Below, one piece after another: positions 8,937 to 17,242 of a DNA stretch of 64,000 nt; position 1 is the stretch's first letter, and every line of letters begins with the position of its first letter. Origin of the DNA: Gemmatimonadota bacterium (GTDB taxonomy: Bacteria; Latescibacterota; UBA2968; UBA8231); NCBI GenBank assembly GCA_018672475.1, contig JABHFS010000121.1, positions 1 to 64,000 of the forward strand. The letters run 5' to 3'. The notes under the pieces are model-generated. The model was not told the origin of the DNA, did no database searches, and saw nothing but the letters and a program-made list of their open reading frames with translations. The translations under genes and the position numbers were made by a program.

Positions 8937-8954
8937 TTGGCATCCTCCTTGCTA
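8937..8954 (+). promoter_or_regulatory. Sigma-54 (-24/-12) type promoter
   Basis: The sequence TTGGCATCCTCCTTGCTA matches the sigma-54 consensus TTGGCAC-N5-TTGCA: GG at 8939-8940 and GC at 8951-8952, with exactly the required ten-base gap. It drives rightward into the mini-FlhA gene, giving a leader of about 115 bases that contains short hairpins (for example CGCGTC/GACGCG). Sigma-54 promoters need an enhancer-binding ATPase and often serve flagellar or nitrogen genes. No operator for such an activator was identified upstream. Confidence 0.7.
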
Positions 8955-9080
8955 AGCTCTCTGTGGGTACGACAAAGCTCAGAGCCTCCCCTCCGATGCC
9001 GTCGTAAATAGCGCGTCCTCACCCGGGAAGACGCGTCCATTAGCGAAGGTTATTCATTTGGTCCATAAAAGGAGACGGGT

Positions 9081-9374
9081 ATGGAGGCTATTCAACTTGA
9101 AATAGGCTTAGACTTAGTATCGTATGTGAAAACGCAAGAGGAGGAAAATTTAATCGAGAGCATCCGGCAGATGCGGCGGGACATTGAGACCCGCCACCGC
9201 TTCTTGATGCCGCCCATCCGCGTATGCGACAACGGCAGTTTACCGCCGCGCGGATATCGACTGTTCATTCATGAAGAACCTGTGGCATTGGGAGAGTTGG
9301 GAAGCGAAGACAGCGCCAGCACGCTATCGACTTTTCTCGCCGAGACCATCAGCAACCACCGGAACGCCTTTTGA
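9081..9374 (+). CDS. Stand-alone FlhA/FHIPEP C-terminal domain fragment (mini-FlhA)
   Basis: A 97-residue protein matching only the cytoplasmic domain of FlhA/LcrD. IQLEIGLDLVSYV, ENLIESIRQMRRDIE, FLMPPIRVCDNGSLPP and YRLFIHEEPVALGEL follow the first FlhA subdomain residue by residue. The closing SASTLSTFLAETISNH corresponds to a segment that in FlhA lies roughly 60-70 residues further on (the tVlaTHLsEvIrrh region), so the intervening subdomain is bypassed. All membrane helices are absent. The reading frame is clean, it has its own ribosome site (AAAAGGAGACGGGT), a sigma-54-type promoter and a terminator, so it appears to be a functional gene rather than a relic. No flagellar or type III secretion gene adjoins it. 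It may bind export chaperones or compete with full FlhA (inference). Confidence 0.75.
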   Translation: MEAIQLEIGLDLVSYVKTQEEENLIESIRQMRRDIETRHRFLMPPIRVCDNGSLPPRGYRLFIHEEPVALGELGSEDSASTLSTFLAETISNHRNAF

Positions 9375-9382
9375 ACAGCACT

Positions 9383-9436
9383 AATCCCTAGGGAGGGTCC
9401 GCACCCCGCGGATCGTCCCTAGGGATTTTTATTTTT
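9383..9436 (+). terminator. Strong intrinsic terminator after mini-FlhA
   Basis: AATCCCTAGGGA (9383-9394) pairs with TCCCTAGGGATT (9416-9427), extended inside by GTCCGC/GCGGAT, then a T-rich run ATTTTTTATTTTTT-like tail. Because both arms are themselves palindromic the element could also act from the other strand. It makes the FlhA-like gene monocistronic. Confidence 0.9.
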
Positions 9437-9643
9437 TCAAAAACCTACGATGGCCCGACTCCTCCGCCTCCGTCCGTAGTCCAACACAAGTAGCAATCGC
9501 AAAAAATAGCATCGAATTATTTCGTCTGGCCTAGTTACGAATTTTACCATCGCGGAATAAAAACTTAAAGACGGCGGGCGATTTACAGTTGGATACTAGT
9601 TTCTTAAATTGGCAAGACAATAGAAACTGGGAGAAAACTGACC

Positions 9644-10528
9644 ATGCAGCTTACACCAACACAGATCGACGAATTCAACACCCGCGGCGTACTGATCGCA
9701 CCCGATGCACTCACCCACGATGACCAGCAACCACTGATCGACGAGTTGTGCGAGTGGATCGACGCGCGCGCCAAGGCCTTGCACGCCGAAGGCAAGCTGA
9801 GCGAGCTGCACGAAGACGCGCCCTTCACCACGCGTTATGGCCTGCTCTTCAAACAGTGCAGCGAAATCGGCCAGGGCATGGACATCATGCGCTACCGGGG
9901 CCGGGCGATCTTCGAATTTTTGCGCAACGACAATCTACTCGACCTGCTCGAATCGCTCTTGGGGCCCGAAATCACGTGCAACCCCATCCAGCACCTGCGC
10001 TCCAAACCGCCGCAAGCCTACGAAAACCGCGAGGGGCCCTCGTTCCACAATGTCCCTTGGCACCAGGACGCCGGCGTGATGATGCCCGAGGCCGAAAGCT
10101 CCGAAGTCGTCACCTGTTGGTTTCCGCTGGCCGACGCCATGGTCGAACATGGCTGCATGGAGGTCCTGCCCGGCATCGTCGAAACCGGCTATCTGCGCCA
10201 CCAAGCCGCCGGCGGCACGACCATTATCCCCGAGGTCATGCCTGAGGCCAAGCCGCTCGCCCTAGAGTGCAAACGCGGCGACGTGGTGCTGATGAGCCGT
10301 TTCACCCCCCACCGCTCGACCCCCAACTTCTCCGACCAGTGCCGCTGGTCGCTCGACTTGCGCTACCAACCCACCGGCCAGCACACCGGCCGCACCGGCC
10401 ACCCCGACTTTATCGCCCGTTCCCACCGCGACCCGGCTAGCGAGTTGAGCAATTACAAAGAATGGTGCCATCGCTGGGTCGACGCCTTCGAGAGCCCTAA
10501 CGGCGTGGTGATGCACCGGGGGGAATAG
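9644..10528 (+). CDS. Phytanoyl-CoA dioxygenase (PhyH) family protein
   Basis: A 294-residue Fe(II)/2-oxoglutarate oxygenase. The facial triad is complete: H140-x-D142 in PWHQDAGVM and a distal His (H223) in FTPHRSTPN, with the 2-oxoglutarate-binding Arg in CRWSLDLRYQP. Such enzymes hydroxylate small organic molecules; the name derives from phytanoyl-CoA hydroxylase but bacterial paralogues act on many substrates. The context (monocistronic, no operon partner) gives no substrate. The region upstream (9437-9643) is AT-rich and presumably holds the promoter. Confidence 0.9.
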   Translation: MQLTPTQIDEFNTRGVLIAPDALTHDDQQPLIDELCEWIDARAKALHAEGKLSELHEDAPFTTRYGLLFKQCSEIGQGMDIMRYRGRAIFEFLRNDNLLDLLESLLGPEITCNPIQHLRSKPPQAYENREGPSFHNVPWHQDAGVMMPEAESSEVVTCWFPLADAMVEHGCMEVLPGIVETGYLRHQAAGGTTIIPEVMPEAKPLALECKRGDVVLMSRFTPHRSTPNFSDQCRWSLDLRYQPTGQHTGRTGHPDFIARSHRDPASELSNYKEWCHRWVDAFESPNGVVMHRGE

Positions 10529-10622
10529 CCGCCATGCCGCGCTATATCACCGTCGGCGCAGCGCAGTTCGGCCCCCGTACCGCATGAGCCAGACGCGCCA
10601 GCAAGCGGAAAAAGAGCCGCAA

Positions 10623-11774
10623 CTAAAAATCGCTGGCCAGTTGTAAACTGACAAGATGATCGCTCTCGTCGGGCGCGCCGGCCCAACGATTGAGCTGCAC
10701 CAAAGCCTTGAGCCGGGTGCGGCGGTCGAGATAATAACCGAAACCGGTCTCGATCCGCTGAATCCCGTAGTCCCACGCAGCCTGGCCGCCCTGGCCGTCG
10801 TCTATGTCGCCATAGTCCATACGACCGTAGCGCAGCGCGTAGTAGACGCCCGGACCGAGTTCGTATTTGCCCTCGATATAGCCGCCGCTATGGCTCAGAT
10901 GCCCTTCGGCTAGATTCGGGACCTGCCATTGGTTGAAGACCCATTCGCTGATAAGCTGGAAGTGACCAGCACTGTATTCGGCGTCAAGGCCGATCAGACG
11001 CTGCTTGTAGTCCTCAGCCGAGCGACCGACCGGGAAAGCACTGCTGCTTTCGACGCTCTTGTTCAGGTAGGGGGCATAGGCACCCGATACGCCGAACTTC
11101 AGCGCGATCGTCGGCTGCAGACCAAGCCGGCCTACGTATTGCAGGCCATCGTTGTCCGTGGCAGCAGGGTTGGAGACGGCACCTTCAGTCATCGCCAAAG
11201 CGTACGTAACCGGCCCGAATGAGCCAAAGAGTTGCAGACCAGTGTTCCAGCAAGCATCATAGAGTGTCGGTTGGCCGCGCCCGGAATAGTTGGGCGCGTC
11301 GCGGCGACTGAGTTGATCGGCGTTATCGCGCAGCACGCTCCCACCGTGCACGGCCGAAAAATAGTGGTAGATCAGCGGCATGCCGATCAGCGGGTTGGCG
11401 GTGGCGAAGGAACGGGAGGCGAAGGTGCCAAAGGGCGTGGCCATCTTGCCGACCAGCGCGTTGACCGACGTCAAACCACCGAGTTCGTAAACGACGATAT
11501 AGGCGCCCTCCAAATCGAAATGGGCCGCCTGCTCGTCAAAAAGCAGCGTGGTAAAAACCCCGATGTTCTCCGAGACTTCGGAATCGATGAAAAAACGGCC
11601 GCGGATCTGGCTGAAGGGGCTCGCGCCTTTGAGCGTGTTATTGACCACGGCTTGCCCCTCGCCCTCGTCGCGACCAAAATCCTGTTTGTAGGTGGCCGCG
11701 AGCGTGCCGGAAACACCCACTTGCGCCACGGCTTGGCCGGCGAGCAACAGTACGATTACTATGAGTCGGTTCAT
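10623..11774 (-). CDS. Outer-membrane beta-barrel (porin-like) protein
   Basis: A 383-residue protein with a clear signal peptide (MNRLIVIVLLLAGQAVAQ) and a body of alternating polar/hydrophobic strands rich in Gly, Tyr and Phe, ending in a terminal aromatic (SLQLASDF, C-terminal Phe) as outer-membrane barrels do. It is the last gene of a three-gene leftward operon; its ATG overlaps the stop of the cyclase by four bases. Its likely role is uptake or anchoring linked to the cupredoxin and sensor upstream (inference). No precise porin family was recognised. Confidence 0.7.
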   Translation of the reverse strand: MNRLIVIVLLLAGQAVAQVGVSGTLAATYKQDFGRDEGEGQAVVNNTLKGASPFSQIRGRFFIDSEVSENIGVFTTLLFDEQAAHFDLEGAYIVVYELGGLTSVNALVGKMATPFGTFASRSFATANPLIGMPLIYHYFSAVHGGSVLRDNADQLSRRDAPNYSGRGQPTLYDACWNTGLQLFGSFGPVTYALAMTEGAVSNPAATDNDGLQYVGRLGLQPTIALKFGVSGAYAPYLNKSVESSSAFPVGRSAEDYKQRLIGLDAEYSAGHFQLISEWVFNQWQVPNLAEGHLSHSGGYIEGKYELGPGVYYALRYGRMDYGDIDDGQGGQAAWDYGIQRIETGFGYYLDRRTRLKALVQLNRWAGAPDESDHLVSLQLASDF

Positions 11775-13471
11775 GACACCTCCGCATCAGTCAACGAGGC
11801 GATTTCTAGGTCCTCGGAAAAACCCTTGAAGGCCATCATTTTTATTTCGGCCACGCGCACCGAGGTCTGCAACCCGTCGAGCAATTCCTTGCGGATGAGA
11901 ATCTCTCCCGGCGCCGCCACGTCGCACAGGCGCGCACCTAAGTTGACCTCGGCGCCGATCACCGTGTAATCGAGTCGGTTCTCCGCCCCCATATTGCCGA
12001 GGATCATCGATCCGTAGTTGATGCCGGTACCAATGAAAACCGGCTGCGGATCCTTCGCGTGCTCCTCCTGCATGCGCCGCTCAATGGCCAACGCGCACTC
12101 GATCGCCCGTTCCAACGCCCGCTCGCCGATAAACAGCGCCACCATCTCATCGCCGACAAATTTGTCGATTGAGCCTTCGTACTGTGGCACGATCTCCGCC
12201 TGGAAACCAAGATAGCGGTTGAGCATCGAGATGACTTCTTCGGGCTCGCGCTTCTCGCTGAAAGCGGTAAAACCGCGAATATCGGTGAACATCACCGCCA
12301 ATTCCTGCCGCGTGCCGCCAAGGTTGACTGCCGTGTCAGACGACTGGCGGATCATTTTCTGGGTGTGCGAACCTACATAGCGCATCAATTGCAAGCGCTC
12401 GCGCAAGCCACCGATCATCTCGTTGAAGGTAGTGGTCAACAGACCGACCTCATCGTGCGTAGTCGCCCTGAGCGAAACGTCGAGGTCTCCGGCTTTAACG
12501 CGGTTCATACCTTCGACCAGCCGCAAAATCGGCTGCGAAAGACGACGCCCTAGGAAGAAGGCCAAAAGGAGCGTGATCCCCAGCGTAACCCCTCCGGCCT
12601 TGATGATATTGTTTTCCAAGACGCCGAGAATACCTAGCTCGTTGGCCGTCAACACCGATGCGATATAAAAAGCGTTCTCTCCTTCGCCCAACGGGCTGAC
12701 GAAGGCAAAGACCTCCTGGCCGTCGAGCACCCCCGTAAAGGGTTGGCTGGCGCGCATTTGGTTCATCATAGCGTCGAGACTGTCCTGATGGGACCCGCAA
12801 AAGGTGGCCAACCCTTCCTGCGTCAAACCTTTAACCGTCGAGGCCATCAACTGGCCGTCGAGCACAATGGTGATCTCGGTGGCCGATTCGCCCTTGATGT
12901 CCTTGGCCTCCCGCTCGCCCAGATAAACGCCCTGGGCGAGGGACCCGATAACGTCGTCGGCCAAGAACACCGGTACCGTCGAGACCAAGTAGAGCATATC
13001 GCCGACCGCCATTAATTCGGGCCACTGCTCTTCTTCGGCACCGATCAAATACCCGTAATCGCCGCGCAGCGCGCGCTGTACACCCGAGCGACCTTTGACC
13101 TCGATACCCCTGGGCGCGTTATAGCCGGTCAAAACATCGCCCTTGCGGTCAGTGACGATAAACAGACCCAAGTCGGAGTACCGGGCCAGTTCCTCTTCGA
13201 CGAAGTATTCCATCGAGGCGGGATCACCCAGCTGCACATTTCCCTTAAAGGCGGAGTTTTCGCCGATGACCCCCGAAGACTCCACCAACCGCTCGTAGCG
13301 AAAACGCTGGATCTGGCGAAAGGTCTTCTCGGTCTGGTTGAAATCGTAGACGATCTTCTGCTGAATCGCCTCGGTCAGGATTTCGCTAACCGTGTAGAGC
13401 ACCGCGCCTAAAACCACGGCGGTCAAACCAACCATCAGGATAAAGAGTTTAGTCTGGATATTGATGCGCAT
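11771..13471 (-). CDS. Membrane adenylate/guanylate cyclase with Cache-like sensor and HAMP
   Basis: A 566-residue receptor cyclase. Residues 8-28 form the first membrane helix, about 30-285 an extracytoplasmic Cache-like sensor, about 289-308 the second helix, 308-362 a HAMP linker and 390-560 a class III nucleotidyl cyclase domain. Both metal aspartates are present: D397 in FTDIRGFT and D441 in VGDEMVALF. The DYTVIGAEVNLGARL block is also kept, so it should be active. It would make cAMP or cGMP in response to a periplasmic signal. It lies between a secreted cupredoxin and an outer-membrane barrel in one operon, so the signal may be copper, redox state or the barrel's substrate (inference). 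Confidence 0.9.
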   Translation of the reverse strand: MRINIQTKLFILMVGLTAVVLGAVLYTVSEILTEAIQQKIVYDFNQTEKTFRQIQRFRYERLVESSGVIGENSAFKGNVQLGDPASMEYFVEEELARYSDLGLFIVTDRKGDVLTGYNAPRGIEVKGRSGVQRALRGDYGYLIGAEEEQWPELMAVGDMLYLVSTVPVFLADDVIGSLAQGVYLGEREAKDIKGESATEITIVLDGQLMASTVKGLTQEGLATFCGSHQDSLDAMMNQMRASQPFTGVLDGQEVFAFVSPLGEGENAFYIASVLTANELGILGVLENNIIKAGGVTLGITLLLAFFLGRRLSQPILRLVEGMNRVKAGDLDVSLRATTHDEVGLLTTTFNEMIGGLRERLQLMRYVGSHTQKMIRQSSDTAVNLGGTRQELAVMFTDIRGFTAFSEKREPEEVISMLNRYLGFQAEIVPQYEGSIDKFVGDEMVALFIGERALERAIECALAIERRMQEEHAKDPQPVFIGTGINYGSMILGNMGAENRLDYTVIGAEVNLGARLCDVAAPGEILIRKELLDGLQTSVRVAEIKMMAFKGFSEDLEIASLTDAEVS

Positions 13472-13477
13472 GGCGAC

Positions 13478-14170
13478 CTAGTGGTCTAGGTGAAAAAACC
13501 AGGTCTTTGTCTCGCCGGCTTGCAAATCGATTTCAGCCGTGACGGTATCCAGGCCGGGATAGAAGGCGCGCAAATCATAGGTGCCGGCCGGCAAATCGCC
13601 GAGTTCGAAATTCCCGCCGTCGTCGACGCCGGTGTAGTAAGGAGTATCCAGGCTGAGGATCGCACCGTGCATCTGCGGGTGGATATCACAAAATAGGTCG
13701 ATCACGCCCAGATGCTCGATCTGCTTGGGTACGATTTTACCCGTCGGATGGCGCCCGACGTTAAACTTGGCGCCGGATGTCAAGCTGAAGACATTGTGGT
13801 AGATCGCGTCGTTGTTGATAAACTCCACCGTCGTCCCCACCGTGATCGGCGTGACGCGGGGGGCGAAGGCCACGCCGACTTGTTCGATCCCTATCGGCTC
13901 TGCGAGCGGTTTGACTTCGGGCGTAAACGAGGTTGGATGGGCACTGATGACGACCGCGCGAAACGGAGACTCATCCCGTTTCTGTGGCTCTTTTCTCCGG
14001 CTGGACGGGGTCTGTCGACTCCGGTACTGGCTGCCCCGAAACGAGCGCTTCTTATCATTGATTCCAGCCGGCAATACGACCGAACCGCTCACTGTCGCAG
14101 GTTGAGCCTGAACACTTGCCGTACCGAGCAGCAGCCCGACGACAATCCAATAAGCAATAATCAAACTCAT
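13478..14170 (-). CDS. Secreted cupredoxin-like protein with C-terminal carboxypeptidase-regulatory-like domain
   Basis: I start at the ATG at 14170, which follows a GGAG and opens directly into a signal peptide (MSLIIAYWIVVGLLLGTASV); an ATG eleven codons earlier is less likely. The mature protein has a plastocyanin-like fold with copper ligands H125 (YHNVFS), C161, H164 and M167 (CDIHPQM). A short Ig-like segment follows (GNFELGDLPAGTYDLRAFYP). Proteins of this type are often labelled methylamine utilization proteins. It is the first gene of the operon with the cyclase and barrel, six bases before the cyclase. It probably binds copper or passes electrons in the periplasm. Confidence 0.8.
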   Translation of the reverse strand: MSLIIAYWIVVGLLLGTASVQAQPATVSGSVVLPAGINDKKRSFRGSQYRSRQTPSSRRKEPQKRDESPFRAVVISAHPTSFTPEVKPLAEPIGIEQVGVAFAPRVTPITVGTTVEFINNDAIYHNVFSLTSGAKFNVGRHPTGKIVPKQIEHLGVIDLFCDIHPQMHGAILSLDTPYYTGVDDGGNFELGDLPAGTYDLRAFYPGLDTVTAEIDLQAGETKTWFFHLDH

Positions 14171-14362
14171 ATAGCGTTTCTCCAACCCAAGCAAGGTACA
14201 CATAGGCCTCTCTTTTCGGCAAGCTGCACTCGCGAATTATTAGATGCTCGAACCGGGCAAGGGGGCGCGCTAAAAAATAGACAGACGCTTTTCATTTCGT
14301 TTTACTTCCTCGCACGAAGATTTATATTGTCTAAACAATTAAAGCTACCCATATGAATTGCC

Positions 14363-16027
14363 ATGCATAGAATACTAATCGTTGAAGACGAAAACATCGT
14401 CGGTCTGGGCATCCAGAAACGCCTGCGGCGTATGGGCTATGAAGCGTTAGAGGTCCTGTCCACAGGTCAACAAGCCGTCGAGTACGTTGAGCGAGAACAG
14501 CCGGATCTGATCCTGATGGACATCCAGATTCAGGGCGATATCGACGGAATCGAGACCACCAGGAGAATCCGCGAGCGCTTCGACGTGCCTATCGTCTACC
14601 TCACCGCCTTTTCCGACGAGACGACCTTACAGAGAGCCAAGGCGACCGAAGCCTTCGCCTATGTACTCAAGCCCTTCAAGGATCGCGAGCTCTATAGCTC
14701 CATCGAATTCGCCCTCTACCGGCACCAGACCGGCGTCGAACTGCAAAAGCACCACGACGAGTTGGAAACGCGCGTCGAAGAACGCACGGCCGAACTGGCG
14801 CGGGTCAACGAGGAGCTCAAACACGAAATGAAAGAACGCCAGCTCGCCGTTGAGGGCCGGGCCCTGCTCGAGGAACAACTGCGCCAATCGCAAAAAATGG
14901 AGGCGCTGGGCCAATTGGCCGGTGGCGTCGCCCACGACTTCAACAATATGCTGACGATCATCACCGGCTATAGCGAGCTAGTGATCAACCGCATGAGCGA
15001 CAAGGACCCGATAGTAAGCGACATGCTGGCGATCAAGGAGGCCGGCGACCGCGCCGCCACCCTCACCAGCCAACTGCTGACCTTCGGTCGCCGCCAGGCA
15101 CTCCAGTACAGCACCATCGACCTCAACGGCACGGTCGAGAGCGCCCGCGATATGTTGCAGCGCATGATCGGCGAGGACATCCACTTCGAGATAGACCTGC
15201 AGCCCGGGCCCCATTATATCAAGACCGACCCCGGCCAGTTAGACCAAGTGCTCGTCAACCTGGTCGTCAACGCGCGCGACGCCATGCCCCGCGGGGGACG
15301 GCTCAGGATCGAAACCGCCGCCATCGCGCTCGACCAACCACTCACCAATCGCTTTCTCAAGCTCGAACCCGGCGAATATATCCGCCTCCGGGTCACCGAT
15401 AGCGGCAGTGGCATCACCGACAAAGTGCTCAACCGCATCTTTGAACCGTTCTATACGACTAAGGATAAGGGCAAGGGCACGGGCTTGGGCCTATCCATGG
15501 CCTACAGCCTAGTCGAACAGAGCGGCGGCCAGATCGATGTAGCCAGCCGGCCCGACGAGGGGACCCGCTTTGACCTCTACCTGCCGATCACCAATGCCCG
15601 GCCGGAGGAGAAGCTCAGCGAAACATCGCCCGCACCCGGGCCGCGCAGTGAAAACGGCAATGAAATCATATTGTTGGTCGAAGACGAGGACGTGGTGCGC
15701 GACTTGGCCCGGCGCGTGCTGAGCGACTACGGCTACGACGTGCTGGAAGCGCGACAAGGCGAAGAGGCCCTAGCGCTATCCGAATTGCACGCTGGACCTA
15801 TCCATCTGCTGCTGACCGACTTGGTCATGCCCAAGATGAGCGGTCCTGAACTCGCGCAAAACCTGCAAGCCCTGCGGCCCGATATGCCAGTTCTTTATAT
15901 GTCCGGTTATAACGACGAAAAGGTATTGCGCTACGGCATGCAGGAGCAGCAGATCCATTTCCTGCAAAAACCCTTTACCCCCAACGCCTTGATCGCGAAA
16001 ATTCGCCAGGTGATCAACCTCCGTTAG
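14363..16027 (+). CDS. Hybrid two-component kinase REC-HisKA-HATPase-REC
   Basis: A 554-residue soluble signalling protein. REC1 has phospho-acceptor D53, T81 and K103. A coiled coil spans about 120-178. The HisKA domain has H191 in [11 protein letters not shown]. The ATPase domain shows N303 (VVNARDAM), DSGSG at 346-350, FEPFYTTK at 360-367 and [10 protein letters not shown] at 372-381. A second REC domain carries D486 and K537. Input through a receiver makes it a relay rather than a direct sensor. It is divergent from the cupredoxin operon across 190 bases, so it may belong to the same signalling unit (inference). There is no DNA-binding domain; output must go to another protein. Confidence 0.92.
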   Translation: MHRILIVEDENIVGLGIQKRLRRMGYEALEVLSTGQQAVEYVEREQPDLILMDIQIQGDIDGIETTRRIRERFDVPIVYLTAFSDETTLQRAKATEAFAYVLKPFKDRELYSSIEFALYRHQTGVELQKHHDELETRVEERTAELARVNEELKHEMKERQLAVEGRALLEEQLRQSQKMEALGQLAGGVAHDFNNMLTIITGYSELVINRMSDKDPIVSDMLAIKEAGDRAATLTSQLLTFGRRQALQYSTIDLNGTVESARDMLQRMIGEDIHFEIDLQPGPHYIKTDPGQLDQVLVNLVVNARDAMPRGGRLRIETAAIALDQPLTNRFLKLEPGEYIRLRVTDSGSGITDKVLNRIFEPFYTTKDKGKGTGLGLSMAYSLVEQSGGQIDVASRPDEGTRFDLYLPITNARPEEKLSETSPAPGPRSENGNEIILLVEDEDVVRDLARRVLSDYGYDVLEARQGEEALALSELHAGPIHLLLTDLVMPKMSGPELAQNLQALRPDMPVLYMSGYNDEKVLRYGMQEQQIHFLQKPFTPNALIAKIRQVINLR

Positions 16028-16030
16028 GCC

Positions 16031-17089
16031 TTACCACCACCGCGTATTCCGGTAATTCCCCGCCATATCCGTATTCAAGGGCAGCCCCTCCTTGTAACCG
16101 ATGCGTCGACCTGTTTCGAATGCACGGTACATGCCCAACCCCAAAGCCACGTTCTTCAGCCCGTTTTCGCCGCTATTCTGCGGTTCGCCGCCCGTCTCAA
16201 TCGCCGTCAGCAAATCGCAGAGCTCCAGGTGATAGGCATAGCCCTCGGTCGCGGCCACCGCTTCCGGTTCTTCGCTATCGTGCCGGTAGTGCTGCACATC
16301 GTCGCCCCAACCGGAAAAATGCAACCCGCCCTCGGTACCCGCAATCCAGTAGCCCATGCTCGGCAGAGCCACCGTGCTGCCGGTACGCGCCGTCACCAAC
16401 GCGCCCGACTCGAATTTAACCAGCGCCTGCAAAATTTCCGGGCTGAGCAGGCCTTCGTATTCGTCACCACCCGCCACCTCGCAGCACACCGAAGCGACTT
16501 CGCCGAAAACCGCGCGGGTAAAGTCTAGCTCATGAATAAACCCTTCAAGCGCGTTGCCGCCGGTGTTGCTCGGGTCATTGCGCCAATGGTCCACCGCCTC
16601 GGCTTCGTCGGCGCGGCGCAATTTGACCGTGCCCATGCGGTCAACGCTGCCGGCGACCGGTACCCCGATCACCCCCTCTGCCACTAAACGACGGCACGTG
16701 AGAAAGGCGCCCCAGAAACGCAAGGAATGGCCGATGGCCAATTTTACCCCAGCCGCCTTGGTCACCGCGATCATCCGGCGACAGTCGTCTAGGTTCAGCG
16801 CCATCGGTTTCTCGCACATGACGTGTTTGCCCGCTTCGGCCGCCTGCGCCACCAGTTCCGGATGGCTTGAGGTCGGCGTGCCGATGACCACCAGGTCGAT
16901 CTCGTCGCGCCGCCAGATCTCGTCTAGGTCGTCGACGGCTTCGGCGTCGACCTCTGCCGCACGCGCCGCCGCCGCCGCCGGCGACAAGTCGTATGTCAGC
17001 GCGATCCGGCAGTCCTCCTGTTTGTCGATCGCCTCGATCCACGACCCGGCGATCCCCCCGCAACCTACTAACCCGATATGGTGCCGCAT
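16031..17089 (-). CDS. Gfo/Idh/MocA-family NAD(P)-dependent oxidoreductase
   Basis: A 352-residue protein with an N-terminal Rossmann fold (GLVGCGGIAGSW) and the family motif CEKPMALN at about residues 94-101. The C-terminal alpha/beta domain starts near 125. Members oxidise or reduce sugars, inositols or related compounds with NAD(P). No substrate gene is adjacent. It converges on the hybrid kinase gene with three bases between stops and no terminator visible. A second member of the family occurs at 60.1 kb. Confidence 0.92.
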   Translation of the reverse strand: MRHHIGLVGCGGIAGSWIEAIDKQEDCRIALTYDLSPAAAAARAAEVDAEAVDDLDEIWRRDEIDLVVIGTPTSSHPELVAQAAEAGKHVMCEKPMALNLDDCRRMIAVTKAAGVKLAIGHSLRFWGAFLTCRRLVAEGVIGVPVAGSVDRMGTVKLRRADEAEAVDHWRNDPSNTGGNALEGFIHELDFTRAVFGEVASVCCEVAGGDEYEGLLSPEILQALVKFESGALVTARTGSTVALPSMGYWIAGTEGGLHFSGWGDDVQHYRHDSEEPEAVAATEGYAYHLELCDLLTAIETGGEPQNSGENGLKNVALGLGMYRAFETGRRIGYKEGLPLNTDMAGNYRNTRWW

Positions 17090-17242
17090 CTTTGTACCTC
17101 GGTTGACTAAGTGTGCGATAATACTATTAATTCAATGAGAGTTTTGAATTATAGCCCGCTGCCTACAAACTGTCAAAACGCCCGCGAAAACGCGGAGCGC
17201 ATCGTAAAAAAACAACGTGCACCGCGAAAGAACGGGTAAAGA

